Origin: JBILXY01 sp044378055
Lineage (GTDB): Bacteria > Patescibacteriota > JACMRA01
NCBI GenBank assembly: GCA_044378055.1
Contig: JBILXY010000003.1
Coordinates: forward strand, 1 to 64,000
Length of the DNA stretch: 64,000 nucleotides
Direction: 5' to 3'
Each line of letters begins with the position of its first letter. Positions within the stretch are counted from its first letter, which is position 1. Under the pieces are notes generated by a model. The model had not been told where the DNA came from. It saw nothing but the letters and a program-made list of their open reading frames with translations, and did not search any database. This document shows positions 27,000 through 34,969 of the stretch, piece by piece. Both the position numbers and the translations under genes were made by a program.

Positions 27000-27002
27000 A
27001 AA

Positions 27003-27031
27003 GAGTTTAATTTGGCTCTTGGTTACTTTCT
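27003..27031 (-). other. Upstream arm of the 16S precursor processing stem
   Basis: It pairs with 25328-25357 in the transcript. It begins only a few nt before the mature 5' end. The 68 nt between this arm and the predicted transcription start show no further structure that I could see. Confidence 0.75.
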
Positions 27032-27113
27032 CCTAAGTATCGTACTTTATAAAACATTAAAGGTACATCTTCCAAATGTGAATCTTGAATTTTCTTATCT
27101 GAAGTTCAGTTTT

Positions 27114-27143
27114 AACCTAGAATAAACTATGATTTCTTGTCAA
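27114..27143 (-). promoter_or_regulatory. 16S rRNA promoter
   Basis: On the minus strand: TTGACA (27138-27143), 18-nt spacer, TAGGTT (27114-27119). The predicted transcript starts at about 27107, giving a leader of roughly 110 nt. An AT-rich stretch lies just upstream. Confidence 0.65.
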
Positions 27144-27216
27144 GGATATTTCAAAAATACAGCTTACAATAAGATAAATAATTTTGAATTCTTTATTCAT
27201 TTTTTTTGTAATTAAG

Positions 27217-27241
27217 AATAAAAATTAGCACCTTTCGGTGC
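27217..27241 (-). terminator. Terminator of the gene at 27267-27872
   Basis: On the minus strand: GCACC, GAAA tetraloop, GGTGC, then TAATTTTTATT. It separates the upstream hypothetical gene from the rRNA promoter. Confidence 0.7.
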
Positions 27242-27266
27242 ATTCTATCGTTAAATTATGATATAT

Positions 27267-27872
27267 TTAGCTTTTTAAGAGTTTTTCTTTTTCAATAATT
27301 ATTTTTACCAATTCTGGCTCTGTTTTTGCAAGCACTTCCAAGTCTTTAGGTGTTATTTTCAAGAACAAATGATAGTTTTTTCTATCCATAGCTTTAGATA
27401 GAATTTCATTAGAAATATTAAAAAAGTTAGTTTTTGTAGAAGCTAAATTAGGCCAAGCAAGTTCAATTTCGTGTGGTGTTAAAGAAATTAAACCAAGATC
27501 TTCAGTGTTAATTGCCGCAGCCAAAGCAGGCCTTGAAAGCAAAGCAATACTATCATTTTCATAATCTGACCAGATATGAGATAAAATTCTATCAATTTGA
27601 CCAGGCCTTCTGGAAATTAAGTAACCAAGGACAGTGAGTTTTAAATTATCCAAACTTATTTGATGATTTGGGTCTATAATCGCGGTTGCAACTATTTTCT
27701 TCTCTTCATCCTCAAGCCAGTAAACTGACTTATCAATCATACTTAGGTTTTTTAAATAGGCCCTTTCTCGAGATGGAAATATTTCTCCATAATAACTGAT
27801 CAGTTTATGCAATTGTGTTACCAAACTACTTTGATTCCTGGTTGGCAATCTATTAAAATTGTTGAACGCCAT
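27267..27872 (-). CDS. Hypothetical protein, weakly GNAT-like N-terminal half
   Basis: 201 residues, soluble, no signal peptide. Residues 50-100 alternate strands and helices with a central Tyr-Leu-Ile-Ser-Arg-Arg-Pro-Gly-Gln-Ile-Asp-Arg segment that vaguely recalls an acetyl-CoA loop followed by a helix, as in GNAT acetyltransferases. The second half is helical and Leu/Glu/Lys-rich. I do not recognise the family, and the GNAT hint is weak. It has its own promoter (TTGACG with an 18-nt spacer and TATAGT) and terminator, so it is monocistronic, just upstream of the 16S unit. Confidence 0.6.
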   Translation of the reverse strand: MAFNNFNRLPTRNQSSLVTQLHKLISYYGEIFPSRERAYLKNLSMIDKSVYWLEDEEKKIVATAIIDPNHQISLDNLKLTVLGYLISRRPGQIDRILSHIWSDYENDSIALLSRPALAAAINTEDLGLISLTPHEIELAWPNLASTKTNFFNISNEILSKAMDRKNYHLFLKITPKDLEVLAKTEPELVKIIIEKEKLLKS

Positions 27873-27886
27873 ACATTATTAGTTTT

Positions 27887-27916
27887 ACTATACGCTGTCC
27901 TTTTTCCTTTCGTCAA
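27887..27916 (-). promoter_or_regulatory. Promoter of the hypothetical gene at 27267-27872
   Basis: On the minus strand: TTGACG, 18-nt spacer, TATAGT, then 14 nt to ATG 27872. Confidence 0.55.
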
Positions 27917-28015
27917 GAAATTTTTAAAAGTGATTCCTGATTTAAAAAATTTTTCTCTAGTCAAAACTTGTTTTACCTGATATAATAAGAAAATAAAAGT
28001 TACAAACTTACAATT

Positions 28016-29554
28016 ATGCAACCTAATACCTACCCAGATGGTTTCCCAATTAATCCTGCAGAAGCGATAAATTTTAGTTATTTCCTAAGCAAAGAAGAAA
28101 AAGATGAATGGCTGAATTGGCTTCAAAGTTCAACAGTTGAACAACAACACGAATTAGTGGACACCCTTCATTCTATGTGGATTGAAAACCAAAAGGAAGT
28201 AGTGCCAGCTGGTTTTAATCTAAGTTCAAATCAAAATACAAACACTAATTTAACCCCAATCCCTGAAATTGTTTCCCCAGAAGTAAATACATTTAAGGAC
28301 CAAACTAAAGTTTTCGAAGAAAAAAATGCTGCTGTTTTAAATGAAGCTGTAAAAGAAAATGTTATCCCTCAAATTATTGCACCAACTTTTCAACCAGCCC
28401 CACAAATTCAACCAGCTCCCGTCGCGGTTGCACCAGTTGTTGCCACCAATCCCGCTCCAGTTCTAAACTCTGTAGATATTACTGAACCTGTACCTTTAAC
28501 CATCCCTGAAACCCCTGCTCAAGAAAAACAACCTGAAAACATAGCAGCTGAAATTCCCGCAGTTCAAGAAAAACCTATTCCAGTTCCTGAAGTTCCTTTA
28601 ATTGTTCAAAATGTTGATAATACCAACCAAACAAAGCCTGTTAATCAAAACAACCAGATGAATCAGAGCAATCAAAAACAAAGAAATAATTCAAATCAAC
28701 AAAATGTAAAAAATGATGACAACGAAAGTTTAAAGCAATTTGGTCAAAATAAATATACACCAAATCCAGTTTTGGACGATAAAACAAACAATTCAGCAGA
28801 TTTTGTATTTCAAAACGGTAATCCAAAGGGTAAAAATAATAGAAGAAGCAATGATAATGATGATTCCAACGAAAATTTGAATCAAGCAAACAATCAACCA
28901 GTTGAAACCAAGAAAGCATTTTTTAATTTTAGTAAATTAAGAGAGGTGGCTACAAGAAAAAGCTTGGAAGATGTGTACCAACAATATGTGCAGAGCAAGG
29001 ATAAAAGCTTTACTTCTGAACAGGAATTTCGTGATAATCACGCTATTTTCCTTGATAAAATAATGAAAATTGTGGTGAATTTTGAATCTGTTTCCGACTT
29101 TTTTGAAGCAATAACTGCCAAGTTGCTTGAAATGAATGATCAGAATGTAGTTTTAGCCGAAAAGTTTAGCAGATCACAAGAAGAAAATCGCTCTGTGGTA
29201 AGAGATTTAACAAGGCAAGTTGATGATTTAAGGCGAGACTTGGATAGATCTTATCGTGATCAAAAAAGATTAGAAGAAGATTTAGGAAGAGTGAATATTA
29301 AATCTAATCAAAGCGATGTTGATGTTTTCGGAGGAGACGCCCTTCAACAAAAAGTAGAGTTGTTATTAGCCAGAATTACTAAACTAGAACAATCTTCCCC
29401 AGATTCAAGCATAAGAGAGAGATTGTCTTCACTGCAAAAAAATCTTCCTGAAGTAAAAAATGAAAAAGTTGAAGTGGAGGAGAAGCCAAACACTCCAAGT
29501 GGTAGCGACCAAAACAGCAACAAGCGTAGAATTGATATCAAGAACTTATTCTAA
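28016..29554 (+). CDS. Hypothetical protein with Pro/Asn/Gln-rich centre and C-terminal coiled coil
   Basis: 512 residues, no signal peptide or membrane helix. Three parts are visible. A folded N-terminal helical segment (about 1-65) resembles a small acidic repeat domain (Leu-Ser-Lys-Glu-Glu-Lys-Asp-Glu-Trp). A long disordered linker (about 70-300) is dominated by Pro, Val, Asn and Gln. A helical and coiled-coil region (about 305-470) has heptad-like Leu/Val spacing and many charged residues. The tail is basic (Lys-Arg-Arg). This plan suits a scaffold or filament-tethering protein. No family was recognised. TATAAT stands about 30 nt before the ATG. Confidence 0.6.
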   Translation: MQPNTYPDGFPINPAEAINFSYFLSKEEKDEWLNWLQSSTVEQQHELVDTLHSMWIENQKEVVPAGFNLSSNQNTNTNLTPIPEIVSPEVNTFKDQTKVFEEKNAAVLNEAVKENVIPQIIAPTFQPAPQIQPAPVAVAPVVATNPAPVLNSVDITEPVPLTIPETPAQEKQPENIAAEIPAVQEKPIPVPEVPLIVQNVDNTNQTKPVNQNNQMNQSNQKQRNNSNQQNVKNDDNESLKQFGQNKYTPNPVLDDKTNNSADFVFQNGNPKGKNNRRSNDNDDSNENLNQANNQPVETKKAFFNFSKLREVATRKSLEDVYQQYVQSKDKSFTSEQEFRDNHAIFLDKIMKIVVNFESVSDFFEAITAKLLEMNDQNVVLAEKFSRSQEENRSVVRDLTRQVDDLRRDLDRSYRDQKRLEEDLGRVNIKSNQSDVDVFGGDALQQKVELLLARITKLEQSSPDSSIRERLSSLQKNLPEVKNEKVEVEEKPNTPSGSDQNSNKRRIDIKNLF

Positions 29555-29572
29555 AAATTTAGAGGAAGGATT

Positions 29573-29601
29573 TTGACAATTTAGACTTCAGAAATTAAGT
29601 G
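29573..29601 (+). promoter_or_regulatory. Promoter of the GT4 gene; supports its GTG start
   Basis: TTGACA, 17-nt spacer, TAAGTG, then 6 nt to GTG 29608. Confidence 0.55.
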
Positions 29602-29607
29602 AAGTAG

Positions 29608-30789
29608 GTGAACAAATCTGAATTTAACCTTGAGAGCAAAGTAACAAATAGTTTAAAGTTTGCCATAATTCATGCTTTTTTTGTGGTGAAAGGTGGCGGT
29701 GAAAAATTAATTTTACAAATTCGCGATCATTATAATGCAGATCTTTATACTGGGGCTTTAGATTCCAAAATTTGGGATAAAAACAATATAAATAACGACA
29801 GCTTTTCCAAACAGCTTTTTTCAGGGCCTGGAAAGTTTGTATATTTACACGAAGATTCTAAAATACCAATTTGGAGAAAAATTCAAAGACAGCTTGCCTT
29901 TTTATTAAACAAAAAAATTAACGATTTAAAGAATTATGATGTGGTAATTTTCAGTGGTAATATTGGTATTGTTCCCTTCAGATTAAGAAATGCAAAAACT
30001 AAACTTGTTGTTTACTGCCACACTCCGCCAAGACCATTTACAGACCAATTAGCTTCCAATTTAGCAAAGTATCCTTTTTGGTTCAGACCTTTTGCCAATC
30101 TATTCGCAAAAATTGTGGTTTGGCAGTACAGGCAAGATATGTTAAAAATGGATTTAATTATTAGTAATTCTGAAAATACTCAAAAAAGATTAAAAGACTA
30201 TGTTGGAATTGATTCAAAGGTTATATTTCCAGCTGTTGAAACTGAAAGATTTACATTTTTAGGCCAGCAAGATTATTACATTTCCCATTCTAGATTAGAG
30301 CCACTTAAAAGAACTGAACTGATTATTGAAGCATTCGCTAAAATGCCAGACAAAAAACTTGTAGTGTGTTCGACTGGGCCGTTAAAAGATTGGGTTAAAA
30401 ATACTATAAAAGAAAGAAATTTAACTAATATTACTTTTGAAGGCTTGGTAACTGACGAAAGGTTGAATTATTTAGTTGGAAACTGCATTGCTGGGATAAC
30501 CATTCCAATAAACGAAGACGCTGGAATAACCCAATGCGAAATTATGAGTGCCGGAAAACCGGTAATTGGGGTTGCCGAAGGTGCTTTGGTAGATACAATA
30601 ATTGACGGAAAAACTGGAGTTCTAATTCCAGCCAACCCCACTGTTGAAGATTTAATAAAAGCGGTTAAGGAGATGACACCTGAAAAAGCCTTTAAAATGA
30701 GGGAAGCAAGCAGACAACAAAGTTTACAATTTTCCTCAGAAAACTTCTTTAAGAAAATGGATGAGATGATTGGCGAGTTGTTTGAATAG
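29608..30789 (+). CDS. Glycosyltransferase family 4 (group 1)
   Basis: 393 residues with a GT-B fold. The N-domain begins Ala-Ile-Ile-His-Ala-Phe-Phe-Val-Val-Lys-Gly-Gly-Gly-Glu-Lys, the acceptor-side loop of GT4 enzymes. The donor-side domain has Ser-Arg-Leu-Glu-Pro-Leu-Lys-Arg near 230, and the E-x7-E type motif Pro-Ile-Asn-Glu-Asp-Ala-Gly-Ile-Thr-Gln-Cys-Glu near 300, which binds the nucleotide sugar. It transfers sugars in glycan or glycolipid synthesis. The GTG start is fixed by the promoter. The next gene is an uncharacterised Rossmann-like protein, and a mannose-isomerase-type cupin follows, so mannose chemistry is plausible. Confidence 0.9.
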   Translation: MNKSEFNLESKVTNSLKFAIIHAFFVVKGGGEKLILQIRDHYNADLYTGALDSKIWDKNNINNDSFSKQLFSGPGKFVYLHEDSKIPIWRKIQRQLAFLLNKKINDLKNYDVVIFSGNIGIVPFRLRNAKTKLVVYCHTPPRPFTDQLASNLAKYPFWFRPFANLFAKIVVWQYRQDMLKMDLIISNSENTQKRLKDYVGIDSKVIFPAVETERFTFLGQQDYYISHSRLEPLKRTELIIEAFAKMPDKKLVVCSTGPLKDWVKNTIKERNLTNITFEGLVTDERLNYLVGNCIAGITIPINEDAGITQCEIMSAGKPVIGVAEGALVDTIIDGKTGVLIPANPTVEDLIKAVKEMTPEKAFKMREASRQQSLQFSSENFFKKMDEMIGELFE

Positions 30790-30856
30790 ATACTTGACCA
30801 CTTTACATTAAATTAAATTCTGAGTTTTCTAAAAATAGTAGATTTTAGGTATTATT

Positions 30857-31261
30857 TTGATTAAGATACTGAGTATCACACCTTGTTATGGCCATGTTTG
30901 GGCCTTAACTGAAATTTTAAAATCTGCAGGTTATGACACTTATGGAATTATTATTGGCCATGAAGAACTCGAGGCTGAGGACATTGAGGATAATTTGCTT
31001 TCAATACAGCAGCTGGATGAAGTTGTGGATCAAATTTATTTCATTAATCCAGATGTAATTATTATATCTAGAACTTTAAACCAAGTTTTAACAGGAGATG
31101 ACATTAGAAATAAAGCACCAGAATATTTGTATTTAACTTTTTCTTTTGGAGGACTGATTCATTTTCCATGCGAAGAAACAAGTATAATTACAACTGCAGA
31201 TTTCTCTGAAGCTGGCAGAAAGATTTGGCTTGAAAAATTAAAACAGTTTCTTGGAGACTAA
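30857..31261 (+). CDS. Small hypothetical protein with Rossmann-like N-terminus
   Basis: 134 residues, with a TTG start at 30857 as the only good candidate. It opens with a strand and turn Ile-Leu-Ser-Ile-Thr-Pro-Cys-Tyr-Gly-His-Val and a helix, as in GT-B N-domains or cobalamin-binding-like folds. A second strand Tyr-Gly-Ile-Ile-Ile-Gly-His and a third Asp-Val-Ile-Ile-Ile-Ser-Arg follow. It is too short for a full glycosyltransferase and shows no Asp-x-His-x2-Gly cobalamin motif. It might be a stand-alone half domain working with the neighbouring GT4. Function unknown. Confidence 0.5.
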   Translation: MIKILSITPCYGHVWALTEILKSAGYDTYGIIIGHEELEAEDIEDNLLSIQQLDEVVDQIYFINPDVIIISRTLNQVLTGDDIRNKAPEYLYLTFSFGGLIHFPCEETSIITTADFSEAGRKIWLEKLKQFLGD

Positions 31262-31293
31262 TTAACACCTTAGATTTTTCTAGGGTTGTTTTC

Positions 31294-31322
31294 TTGACAT
31301 GGCTTTTGCCCCGTGTTTATTC
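31294..31322 (+). promoter_or_regulatory. Promoter of the cupin gene; excludes an upstream start
   Basis: TTGACA (31294-31299), 17-nt spacer, TTATTC. An in-frame TTG at 31294 is the -35 box itself, so translation must start at ATG 31324 or, better spaced, ATG 31333. Confidence 0.55.
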
Positions 31323-31332
31323 TATGTTTGTT

Positions 31333-31812
31333 ATGTCTAACACCAATTCAGATTCTAAAAGTAATTCAGTTAATAATTTGGCTAATTTAAGCCAAGAAAA
31401 AGTTCAAGAAATTTTAAGCAATATTCCAGAAACTGCGAAAGAAGAGCACTACTTAGAAATTGGCGTTCGCCCATGGGGAGCCTATTATGTTTTGGAAGAT
31501 AAGCCAAACTTTAAAGTTAAAAAAATTGTGGTTAACCCAGATAACCGTTTAAGTTTGCAAAGCCATAATCACCGCAGCGAACACTGGATTGTGGTTTCAG
31601 GAACTGCCGCTGTTGAAGTAAGAATTGGGGAAGATGAAAAAGATTGGATTCAAACCCTGGCCCCAAACGAAAGCACATTTATTCCAATGAATGCCCAACA
31701 CAGATTGGCTAATTACGGTAAAATTCCTTTGGTAATTGTTGAAGTTCAAGTTGGTGAATATACTGGGGAAGATGATATAACTAGGTACGAAGATGATTAC
31801 AAAAGGGCTTAG
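31333..31812 (+). CDS. Cupin-domain mannose-6-phosphate isomerase type II-like protein
   Basis: 159 residues from ATG 31333. It matches the C-terminal cupin half of bifunctional ManC/AlgA enzymes: Arg-Pro-Trp-Gly-Ala-Tyr, Leu-Ser-Leu-Gln-Ser-His-Asn-His-Arg-Ser-Glu-His-Trp with the metal-binding His-x-His-x4-Glu-His set, and the second motif Ile-Pro-Met-Asn-Ala-Gln-His-Arg-Leu. Type II PMI interconverts mannose-6-P and fructose-6-P, feeding GDP-mannose. The guanylyltransferase half is absent, so this is the stand-alone cupin form. A short Ser/Asn-rich N-terminal tail precedes the domain. rpsI follows with its own promoter. Confidence 0.85.
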   Translation: MSNTNSDSKSNSVNNLANLSQEKVQEILSNIPETAKEEHYLEIGVRPWGAYYVLEDKPNFKVKKIVVNPDNRLSLQSHNHRSEHWIVVSGTAAVEVRIGEDEKDWIQTLAPNESTFIPMNAQHRLANYGKIPLVIVEVQVGEYTGEDDITRYEDDYKRA

Positions 31813-31825
31813 GAAGCTTTCATCC

Positions 31826-31854
31826 TTGACAAAAGAATAGCATTGATTTGAAAT
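31826..31854 (+). promoter_or_regulatory. Promoter of the rpsI-rpmA operon
   Basis: TTGACA, 17-nt spacer, TGAAAT, then 4 nt to ATG 31859 (10 nt to the second ATG at 31865). Confidence 0.6.
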
Positions 31855-31858
31855 AGTT

Positions 31859-32260
31859 ATGTTTATGAGTACCAAAGCAACCTACCACAAAGGTGTAGGC
31901 CGAAGAAAAAGATCTAGTGCAAGAGCCAAGATTTACGAAAACCCTACCCTAGAAGTATCGGTTAACAAGAAACCAATGGATCAATATTTTCAAGGCTTAT
32001 TCTTATCCAAATTAAAAATGGCTATTGAACAAGCTGGAATTACCACAGGTAAAATTGATATCTTCGTTCGCGGAGGAGGACAAAGTGGCCAATCTGATGC
32101 TGTTAAATTAGCTATTGCAAAAGCAACAGTAACCAAAGATGAAGGAACAAGACCAATTCTAAGACTTTACAACTTACTTACTACCGATATCCGTAAGGTT
32201 CTTGCTAAAAGACCAGGAAAGAGAAAAGCAAGAAAGAGCGAACAATGGAGTAAGCGTTAG
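31859..32260 (+). CDS. rpsI: 30S ribosomal protein S9
   Basis: 133 residues. The S9 signature Gly-Val-Gly-Arg-Arg-Lys-Arg-Ser-Ser-Ala-Arg-Ala, the Gly-Gly-Gly-Gln-Ser-Gly-Gln-Ser-Asp-Ala core and the basic C-terminal tail ending Gln-Trp-Ser-Lys-Arg, which contacts P-site tRNA, are all visible. The usual Asp-x-Arg-x2-Glu-Arg before the tail is Thr-Asp-Ile-Arg-Lys-Val. S9 normally follows rplM (L13). Here L13 is missing and S9 leads an operon with L27. Start at 31859 or 31865. Confidence 0.95.
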   Translation: MFMSTKATYHKGVGRRKRSSARAKIYENPTLEVSVNKKPMDQYFQGLFLSKLKMAIEQAGITTGKIDIFVRGGGQSGQSDAVKLAIAKATVTKDEGTRPILRLYNLLTTDIRKVLAKRPGKRKARKSEQWSKR

Positions 32261-32295
32261 TATTCTATCAATTAAATTTAAATTATCATTAATAT

Positions 32296-32589
32296 ATGGC
32301 ACATAAAAAAGCAGCGGGATCTACCAGAAATAACCGTGATTCACATTCCAAAAGACTTGGTGTAAAAAAATTCGGTAGCGAAATTGTATATGCAGGAGAA
32401 ATTCTTGTAAGACAGAGAGGCACAAAATTCCATGCAGGAAAAAGCGTGAAAAGAACAGGTGACGACACCTTAATTGCTTTAATTGACGGACAAGTTCAAT
32501 TTGCGAAAAGAAAAGTTATTGCTTTCAATGGTAACTTGCAAAAAAGAACCTATTTGAATGTAGTTCCTCATGCTCAAACAGAAGTCTAA
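32296..32589 (+). CDS. rpmA: 50S ribosomal protein L27
   Basis: 97 residues. It begins Met-Ala-His-Lys-Lys-Ala-Ala-Gly-Ser-Thr-Arg-Asn-Asn-Arg-Asp-Ser without the cleavable N-terminal extension of Firmicutes L27, so the N-terminus can reach the peptidyl transferase centre directly. Arg-Gln-Arg-Gly-Thr-Lys-Phe-His-Ala-Gly and Asp-Gly-Gln-Val-Gln-Phe are the other L27 marks. The normal partner rplU (L21) is absent. It follows rpsI by 35 nt with no Shine-Dalgarno motif, and its end overlaps the RDD gene by 20 nt. Confidence 0.95.
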   Translation: MAHKKAAGSTRNNRDSHSKRLGVKKFGSEIVYAGEILVRQRGTKFHAGKSVKRTGDDTLIALIDGQVQFAKRKVIAFNGNLQKRTYLNVVPHAQTEV

Positions 32590-33301
32590 AGATTTTTTAA
32601 ACGAAGCAAGCTCTCTTCCCAAGCCTCAGATTGAGGCAGAAATTCCAATTATTACTGTTGGCGATCCATTCCTTAACACAAAGGACAATAAACCTGTAGA
32701 TAATTTAAAATATGCTGGCCTTGCTAAGCGTTTTTTAGCCAGAATTATTGATATGGCTTTAGTCTTGGCACTTTTCGCCCTATTATCTGGTTTTGTTACC
32801 AGTGCTGTTTTCAATTTTATACCTAAAGAATCTGCAGTATTTTTAGAAAGACAATTATCGCAAAGTACTGTAAGCCTTGAAGAAAGTTCAAAACTGCTAA
32901 CATGTGATGTTTCAGAAAGCGATAAAGATATTTGTAATAAAACCTTACCCTATTTGAACTGGGTTAACTTTTCTAACATAATTACTTTGTTGATTATTCA
33001 CGGTCTGTTTTTTGTAATATTAACAAAGTCAAAATTCAACACTCCTGGTAAAAAATTATTGAAATTAAAAGTAAAAAGTGCAGCAAATTTACCAATTTCT
33101 TGGTTGCAAAGTATAGCCCGCGAAACTATTTGGTTAAGCATATATATTTTTCTAGCACTTAGCTATTTATCCCCTAGTTTAGGCACTTTAGTACTTATGA
33201 TGATCTGGATTCAAGTAGCAAGTTTTGTTCTTATCTTGACAAGGTCAACCAAAACAGGTGTACATGATATTATCGCTCAAAGCATTGTTTTAAATGTATA
33301 A
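32570..33301 (+). CDS. RDD-family membrane protein
   Basis: 243 residues with a soluble N-tail (about 1-50) and the RDD domain: Lys-Arg-Phe-Leu-Ala-Arg-Ile-Ile-Asp in helix 1 (the Arg and Asp of the name), then Thr-Pro-Gly-Lys-Lys-Leu-Leu-Lys-Leu-Lys-Val and a third helix with an Arg-Glu-Thr segment. RDD proteins are small multi-helix membrane proteins, some linked to ion or stress tolerance, most of unknown role. The start overlaps rpmA by 20 nt, so it is translated from the ribosomal-protein mRNA, an unusual companion for L27 and L32. rpmF follows 11 nt later. Confidence 0.85.
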   Translation: MLKQKSKDFLNEASSLPKPQIEAEIPIITVGDPFLNTKDNKPVDNLKYAGLAKRFLARIIDMALVLALFALLSGFVTSAVFNFIPKESAVFLERQLSQSTVSLEESSKLLTCDVSESDKDICNKTLPYLNWVNFSNIITLLIIHGLFFVILTKSKFNTPGKKLLKLKVKSAANLPISWLQSIARETIWLSIYIFLALSYLSPSLGTLVLMMIWIQVASFVLILTRSTKTGVHDIIAQSIVLNV

Positions 33302-33312
33302 TAATTATTAGT

Positions 33313-33498
33313 ATGGCTGTACCAAAGAAAAGATTAACCAAACGAAGACAAGGAAATAGAAGAAGCCAAGGACACGGCAAAGCATTTGCTGTTCACCTAG
33401 CTGTCTGTTCAAACTGCAATAGCAAAGTAATGCCTCACGCTGTTTGTTCTACTTGTGGATTCTATAAAGGAAAAAAGATTTTAGCTAAATTAGTTTAA
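33313..33498 (+). CDS. rpmF: 50S ribosomal protein L32
   Basis: 61 residues beginning Met-Ala-Val-Pro-Lys-Lys-Arg-Leu-Thr-Lys, the typical L32 start. The zinc ribbon is intact as two Cys-x2-Cys pairs (Cys-Ser-Asn-Cys and Cys-Ser-Thr-Cys) separated by 11 residues, so this is the zinc-dependent form. It lies in an operon after the RDD gene and 1 nt before the next small gene. The usual yceD partner is absent. Confidence 0.95.
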   Translation: MAVPKKRLTKRRQGNRRSQGHGKAFAVHLAVCSNCNSKVMPHAVCSTCGFYKGKKILAKLV

Positions 33499-33499
33499 T

Positions 33500-33910
33500 A
33501 TGTGGTTAAAGGAGAATAGATTTCTTCTAGTTAGTAAATTGTATCAGATAATGTTCTGGAACGATTTCGACCTCTCTATTCCAGATTCTGAAAATGCCGA
33601 AATACCAATTTTAGAAGATTTTATTTACCCTGAAGGTTGGGAAGATTTTGCAAAAGAAAAAAGCCTTAAACTTAAGAGCCTTGATTCTGAATTTGAATTA
33701 TTTTTAAAAGAAAAGCTAAATCAGCCTGAAAAAACCTTTTTGCTTGTAAAAGCAATTTTAGCCGCAGGTTTTATTGAATTAAATGAATTAGGTGCTGAAA
33801 AGTTTAAAGAGCTTAAATTAGCTGATGTGTACAGTAAATTAACCCAAGATTTAACAGGAGGACAGTCTCCGGAGTTAGTTTATTCAATTTTTAAGAATAT
33901 TGAAGCTTAA
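33500..33910 (+). CDS. Small hypothetical protein after L32, possibly a degenerate NusB-like domain
   Basis: 136 residues from ATG 33500; ATG 33551 is an alternative that keeps the acidic core. The second half (Leu-Leu-Val-Lys-Ala-Ile-Leu-Ala-Ala-Gly, then Leu-Asn-Glu and Val-Tyr-Ser-Ile-Phe-Lys-Asn-Ile) has the spacing of the NusB C-terminal helices, where Ile-Asn-Glu and Phe-Val-Asn-Gly-Val-Leu are conserved. The match is weak and made by eye. If true, it would be an RNA-binding antitermination factor, fitting its place behind a ribosomal gene. Otherwise it is an unknown acidic helical protein. Confidence 0.5.
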   Translation: MWLKENRFLLVSKLYQIMFWNDFDLSIPDSENAEIPILEDFIYPEGWEDFAKEKSLKLKSLDSEFELFLKEKLNQPEKTFLLVKAILAAGFIELNELGAEKFKELKLADVYSKLTQDLTGGQSPELVYSIFKNIEA

Positions 33911-33924
33911 GGAATTTTGCATTA

Positions 33925-33954
33925 TTGACAGATTATTTCTTGCAATTGTTAAAT
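33925..33954 (+). promoter_or_regulatory. Promoter of the SDR epimerase gene; decides its start
   Basis: TTGACA, 18-nt spacer, TTAAAT, then 5 nt to ATG 33960. An in-frame ATG at 33900 lies upstream of the promoter and would add 20 residues before the Rossmann strand. Confidence 0.6.
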
Positions 33955-33959
33955 TGAAC

Positions 33960-34907
33960 ATGACAAAGCAAGTAACAGTTTTAGGTGCCTCGGGGAATGT
34001 TGGCAAACTTTTGGTTAAAGAACTTTCTGAAAGTGGATACCTAGTTAAAGCAACCGGAAGAAGTAAACCTAAATTTAATTTAGAAGGTGTAGAAAATATT
34101 GCTGTAGATTATAGCAGTCAAAATGAACTGGATAATTCTGTAATTGGATCGGAGGTGGTTTATATGTTGATTGGTTTGGAATACAAAACAAAAGTTTGGG
34201 AAGCTGAGTGGCCACCGTTGATTTCTAGAATTATTGAAAGTTGTAAGAAAAGCGGATCTAAGTTAGTTTTCTTCGATAATGTTTATGCCTACGGTCTTGT
34301 TAATGGGCCAATGCTTGAAACAACCCCAATGAACCCTGAAACCGGCAAAGGTAGAGTTAGAAAGGTTTTAGATGAGTTAGTGCTTGATTCTATAAAAAAA
34401 GGTGAAATTAAAGCAGTTATAGCCAAGTCTGCAGATTTTTATGGCCCAGGAATTACAACTTCTGTGGTTGGTGATAGATTTTTTGATTTAATAATTAATA
34501 AAAATACTTTTGAAGCTTTCGGTAACCCAGAAAAACTTCATAATTATACTTTTGTGGAGGATATTCCAAAAGCTTTAATTGCCCTAGCTGAAAGTGATTA
34601 TTCTGGAAACATTCATTTACCTACTGGGAAGCCTTTAACTGGTTTAGAATTTCATAAACTTTTAGAGGGTATTTCTGGAAAAGAATTGAAATTAACTTCA
34701 CTAAGGCAAAACCTGGCTTGGTGGCTTGGAATTTTTATGCCAATTTTGAAGGAATTGCACGAAATGATGTACCAAAGCGAAAACGATTACAATTTTGATT
34801 CTGGAAACTTTGAAAGCTTGTTTCCACAATTGAAACCGACAAGTTACGAAGTAGGCTATAAGAAAACATTTGAGTGGTATAAGGAAAACCTGGATAAAAA
34901 CAAATAA
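33960..34907 (+). CDS. NAD(P)-dependent epimerase/dehydratase, extended SDR family
   Basis: 315 residues from ATG 33960. The N-terminal Val-Leu-Gly-Ala-Ser-Gly-Asn-Val-Gly at about 7-15 is the NAD(P)-binding Gly-x2-Gly-x2-Gly of atypical and extended SDRs. A later Asn-Val-Tyr-Ala-Tyr-Gly contains the active-site Tyr region. A Tyr-Gly-Pro-Gly motif and a Tyr-Thr-Phe-Val-Glu-Asp-Ile-Pro segment match nucleotide-sugar epimerase-like or isoflavone-reductase-like proteins. The canonical Tyr-x3-Lys is not clear, so the reaction is unpredictable. A hairpin terminator follows. Confidence 0.8.
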   Translation: MTKQVTVLGASGNVGKLLVKELSESGYLVKATGRSKPKFNLEGVENIAVDYSSQNELDNSVIGSEVVYMLIGLEYKTKVWEAEWPPLISRIIESCKKSGSKLVFFDNVYAYGLVNGPMLETTPMNPETGKGRVRKVLDELVLDSIKKGEIKAVIAKSADFYGPGITTSVVGDRFFDLIINKNTFEAFGNPEKLHNYTFVEDIPKALIALAESDYSGNIHLPTGKPLTGLEFHKLLEGISGKELKLTSLRQNLAWWLGIFMPILKELHEMMYQSENDYNFDSGNFESLFPQLKPTSYEVGYKKTFEWYKENLDKNK

Positions 34908-34916
34908 TTCTGCAAG

Positions 34917-34943
34917 AAAAAATCCCTAAGCGTTTTACTTAGG
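34917..34943. terminator. Bidirectional terminator between the SDR gene and the minus-strand orphans
   Basis: Hairpin CCTAAG (34925-34930), 7-nt loop, CTTAGG (34938-34943). On the minus strand it is followed by GATTTTTT, a good terminator for the genes at 34970-35895. On the plus strand the following AAATTTGGTTTT is weaker. Confidence 0.65.
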
Positions 34944-34969
34944 AAATTTGGTTTTAAAATCTAGATAGA

